Below are positions 6,181 through 6,331 of a stretch of 6,331 bases of DNA, piece after piece. The translations under genes were made by a program, and so were the position numbers. The stretch's first letter is position 1. The number at the start of each line of letters is the position of its first letter. Source of the DNA: Clostridiaceae bacterium (GTDB lineage Bacteria > Bacillota > Clostridia > Oscillospirales > Acutalibacteraceae); NCBI GenBank assembly GCA_016297645.1, contig JAEDGF010000096.1, positions 1-6,331 of the forward strand, in the 5' to 3' direction. Under the pieces are notes generated by a model. That model was given only the letters and a program-made list of their open reading frames with translations, had not been told where the DNA came from and made no database searches.

Positions 6181-6331
6181 CAGGCATTACCCCCGTTGCC
6201 GTAGCCGCCGTTGCCGTAGCCGCCGTTGCCGTAGCCGCCGTTGCCGCCGTTGCCGTAACCGCCGTTACCGCCGTTGCCGTAGCCGCCGTTACCGCCGTTG
6301 ACATCTTCATAGGGAACGCCGTTGTCGGGTG
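6180..6331 (-). CDS. C-terminal end of an upstream gene with a Gly/Asn/Tyr-rich tail (partial)
   Basis: An open frame enters from the right edge and ends at TGA (6180-6182), giving 49 visible residues. After PDNGVPYEDV comes a tail built of GYGNG and GNG units, ending in NA. The frame is supported by the TGATG overlap with dtd, by third-position use of C, and by the protein-level repeat. The domain that would identify the gene lies outside the window. By position the gene could be relA, which often precedes dtd in Firmicutes, but RelA normally ends with its ACT domain and no such tail, so the identity stays open. The tail is of the flexible, low-complexity kind found in some RNA-binding or condensate-forming proteins. 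Confidence 0.75.
   Translation of the reverse strand, partial: PDNGVPYEDVNGGNGGYGNGGNGGYGNGGNGGYGNGGYGNGGYGNGGNA
6189..6194 (-). promoter_or_regulatory. Ribosome-binding site of dtd inside the glycine-rich tail
   Basis: GGGGGT on the minus strand lies nine bases before the dtd ATG. It is made by the codons GGG GGT of the preceding gene. All other glycine codons in the visible tail are GGC or GGT, so this GGG is the only departure and falls where a Shine-Dalgarno sequence is needed. Confidence 0.6.
6192..6302 (-). repeat. Mixed 15-bp and 9-bp tandem repeats encoding GYGNG/GNG
   Basis: On the plus strand the array is made of 15-base units (GCCGTTGCCGTAGCC) and 9-base units (GCCGTTGCC or GCCGTTACC). 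The order by unit start is 6192 (15), 6207 (15), 6222 (15), 6237 (9), 6246 (15), 6261 (9), 6270 (15), 6285 (9), 6294 (9, last base pair changed). The three left-most long units are nearly identical, which suggests recent duplication. Both lengths are multiples of three, so copy-number change keeps the frame. Confidence 0.92.

Noticed and set aside
6192..6302. CRISPR-like array
   Set aside because: The units are contiguous, 9 or 15 bases, with no spacers, and they encode a clear peptide repeat.

Overview
All recognisable genes lie on the minus strand and read right to left as one compact run: an unidentified gene cut by the right edge with a glycine-rich tail, dtd, an MBL-fold hydrolase, hemZ, a MurJ/SpoVB-type lipid flippase, mazG, and an HU-family gene. 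Gene content and order point to a Firmicutes/Clostridia-type genome of moderate G+C. HemZ is a mainly Firmicutes radical-SAM family. Flippase followed by mazG recalls the yabM-yabN part of the Bacillus spoVT-yabM-yabN-yabO cluster. dtd after a relA-like position, followed by an MBL hydrolase and hemZ, is a familiar clostridial arrangement. I cannot name a genus from this window.

Right edge (6180-6331): the C-terminal tail of a gene, with Gly/Asn/Tyr repeats encoded by 15-bp and 9-bp DNA units. Its TGA shares one base with the dtd ATG. 5090-6180: dtd and the MBL hydrolase, joined by a 4-base ATGA overlap. 5015-5089: a short AT-rich gap, the only real break in the run and a possible internal promoter. 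3347-5014: hemZ, carrying a low-complexity insert with a perfect-period 21-bp repeat. 1562-3334: the flippase, 12 bases after hemZ with a strong Shine-Dalgarno sequence. 710-1516: mazG. 399-671: the HU gene.

The run ends at a long imperfect hairpin (271-337) with U-rich tracts on both sides, probably a bidirectional terminator. Left of it, 1-270 holds no credible gene. It is GC-rich and full of potential stems, including one that looks exactly like a tRNA T-arm, and it could be the 3' part of a plus-strand structured RNA. I could not match it to a known family.

Functionally the genes form a housekeeping set: removal of D-aminoacyl-tRNAs (Dtd), a metallo-hydrolase, a HemZ-type radical SAM enzyme, envelope lipid-carrier transport, nucleotide-pool sanitation (MazG) and nucleoid structure (HU). 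I see no phage, transposon, CRISPR or defence system. The points most worth a second look are the possible RNA at the left edge, the two protein-level tandem repeats, and the use of the last repeat codons as the dtd ribosome-binding site.
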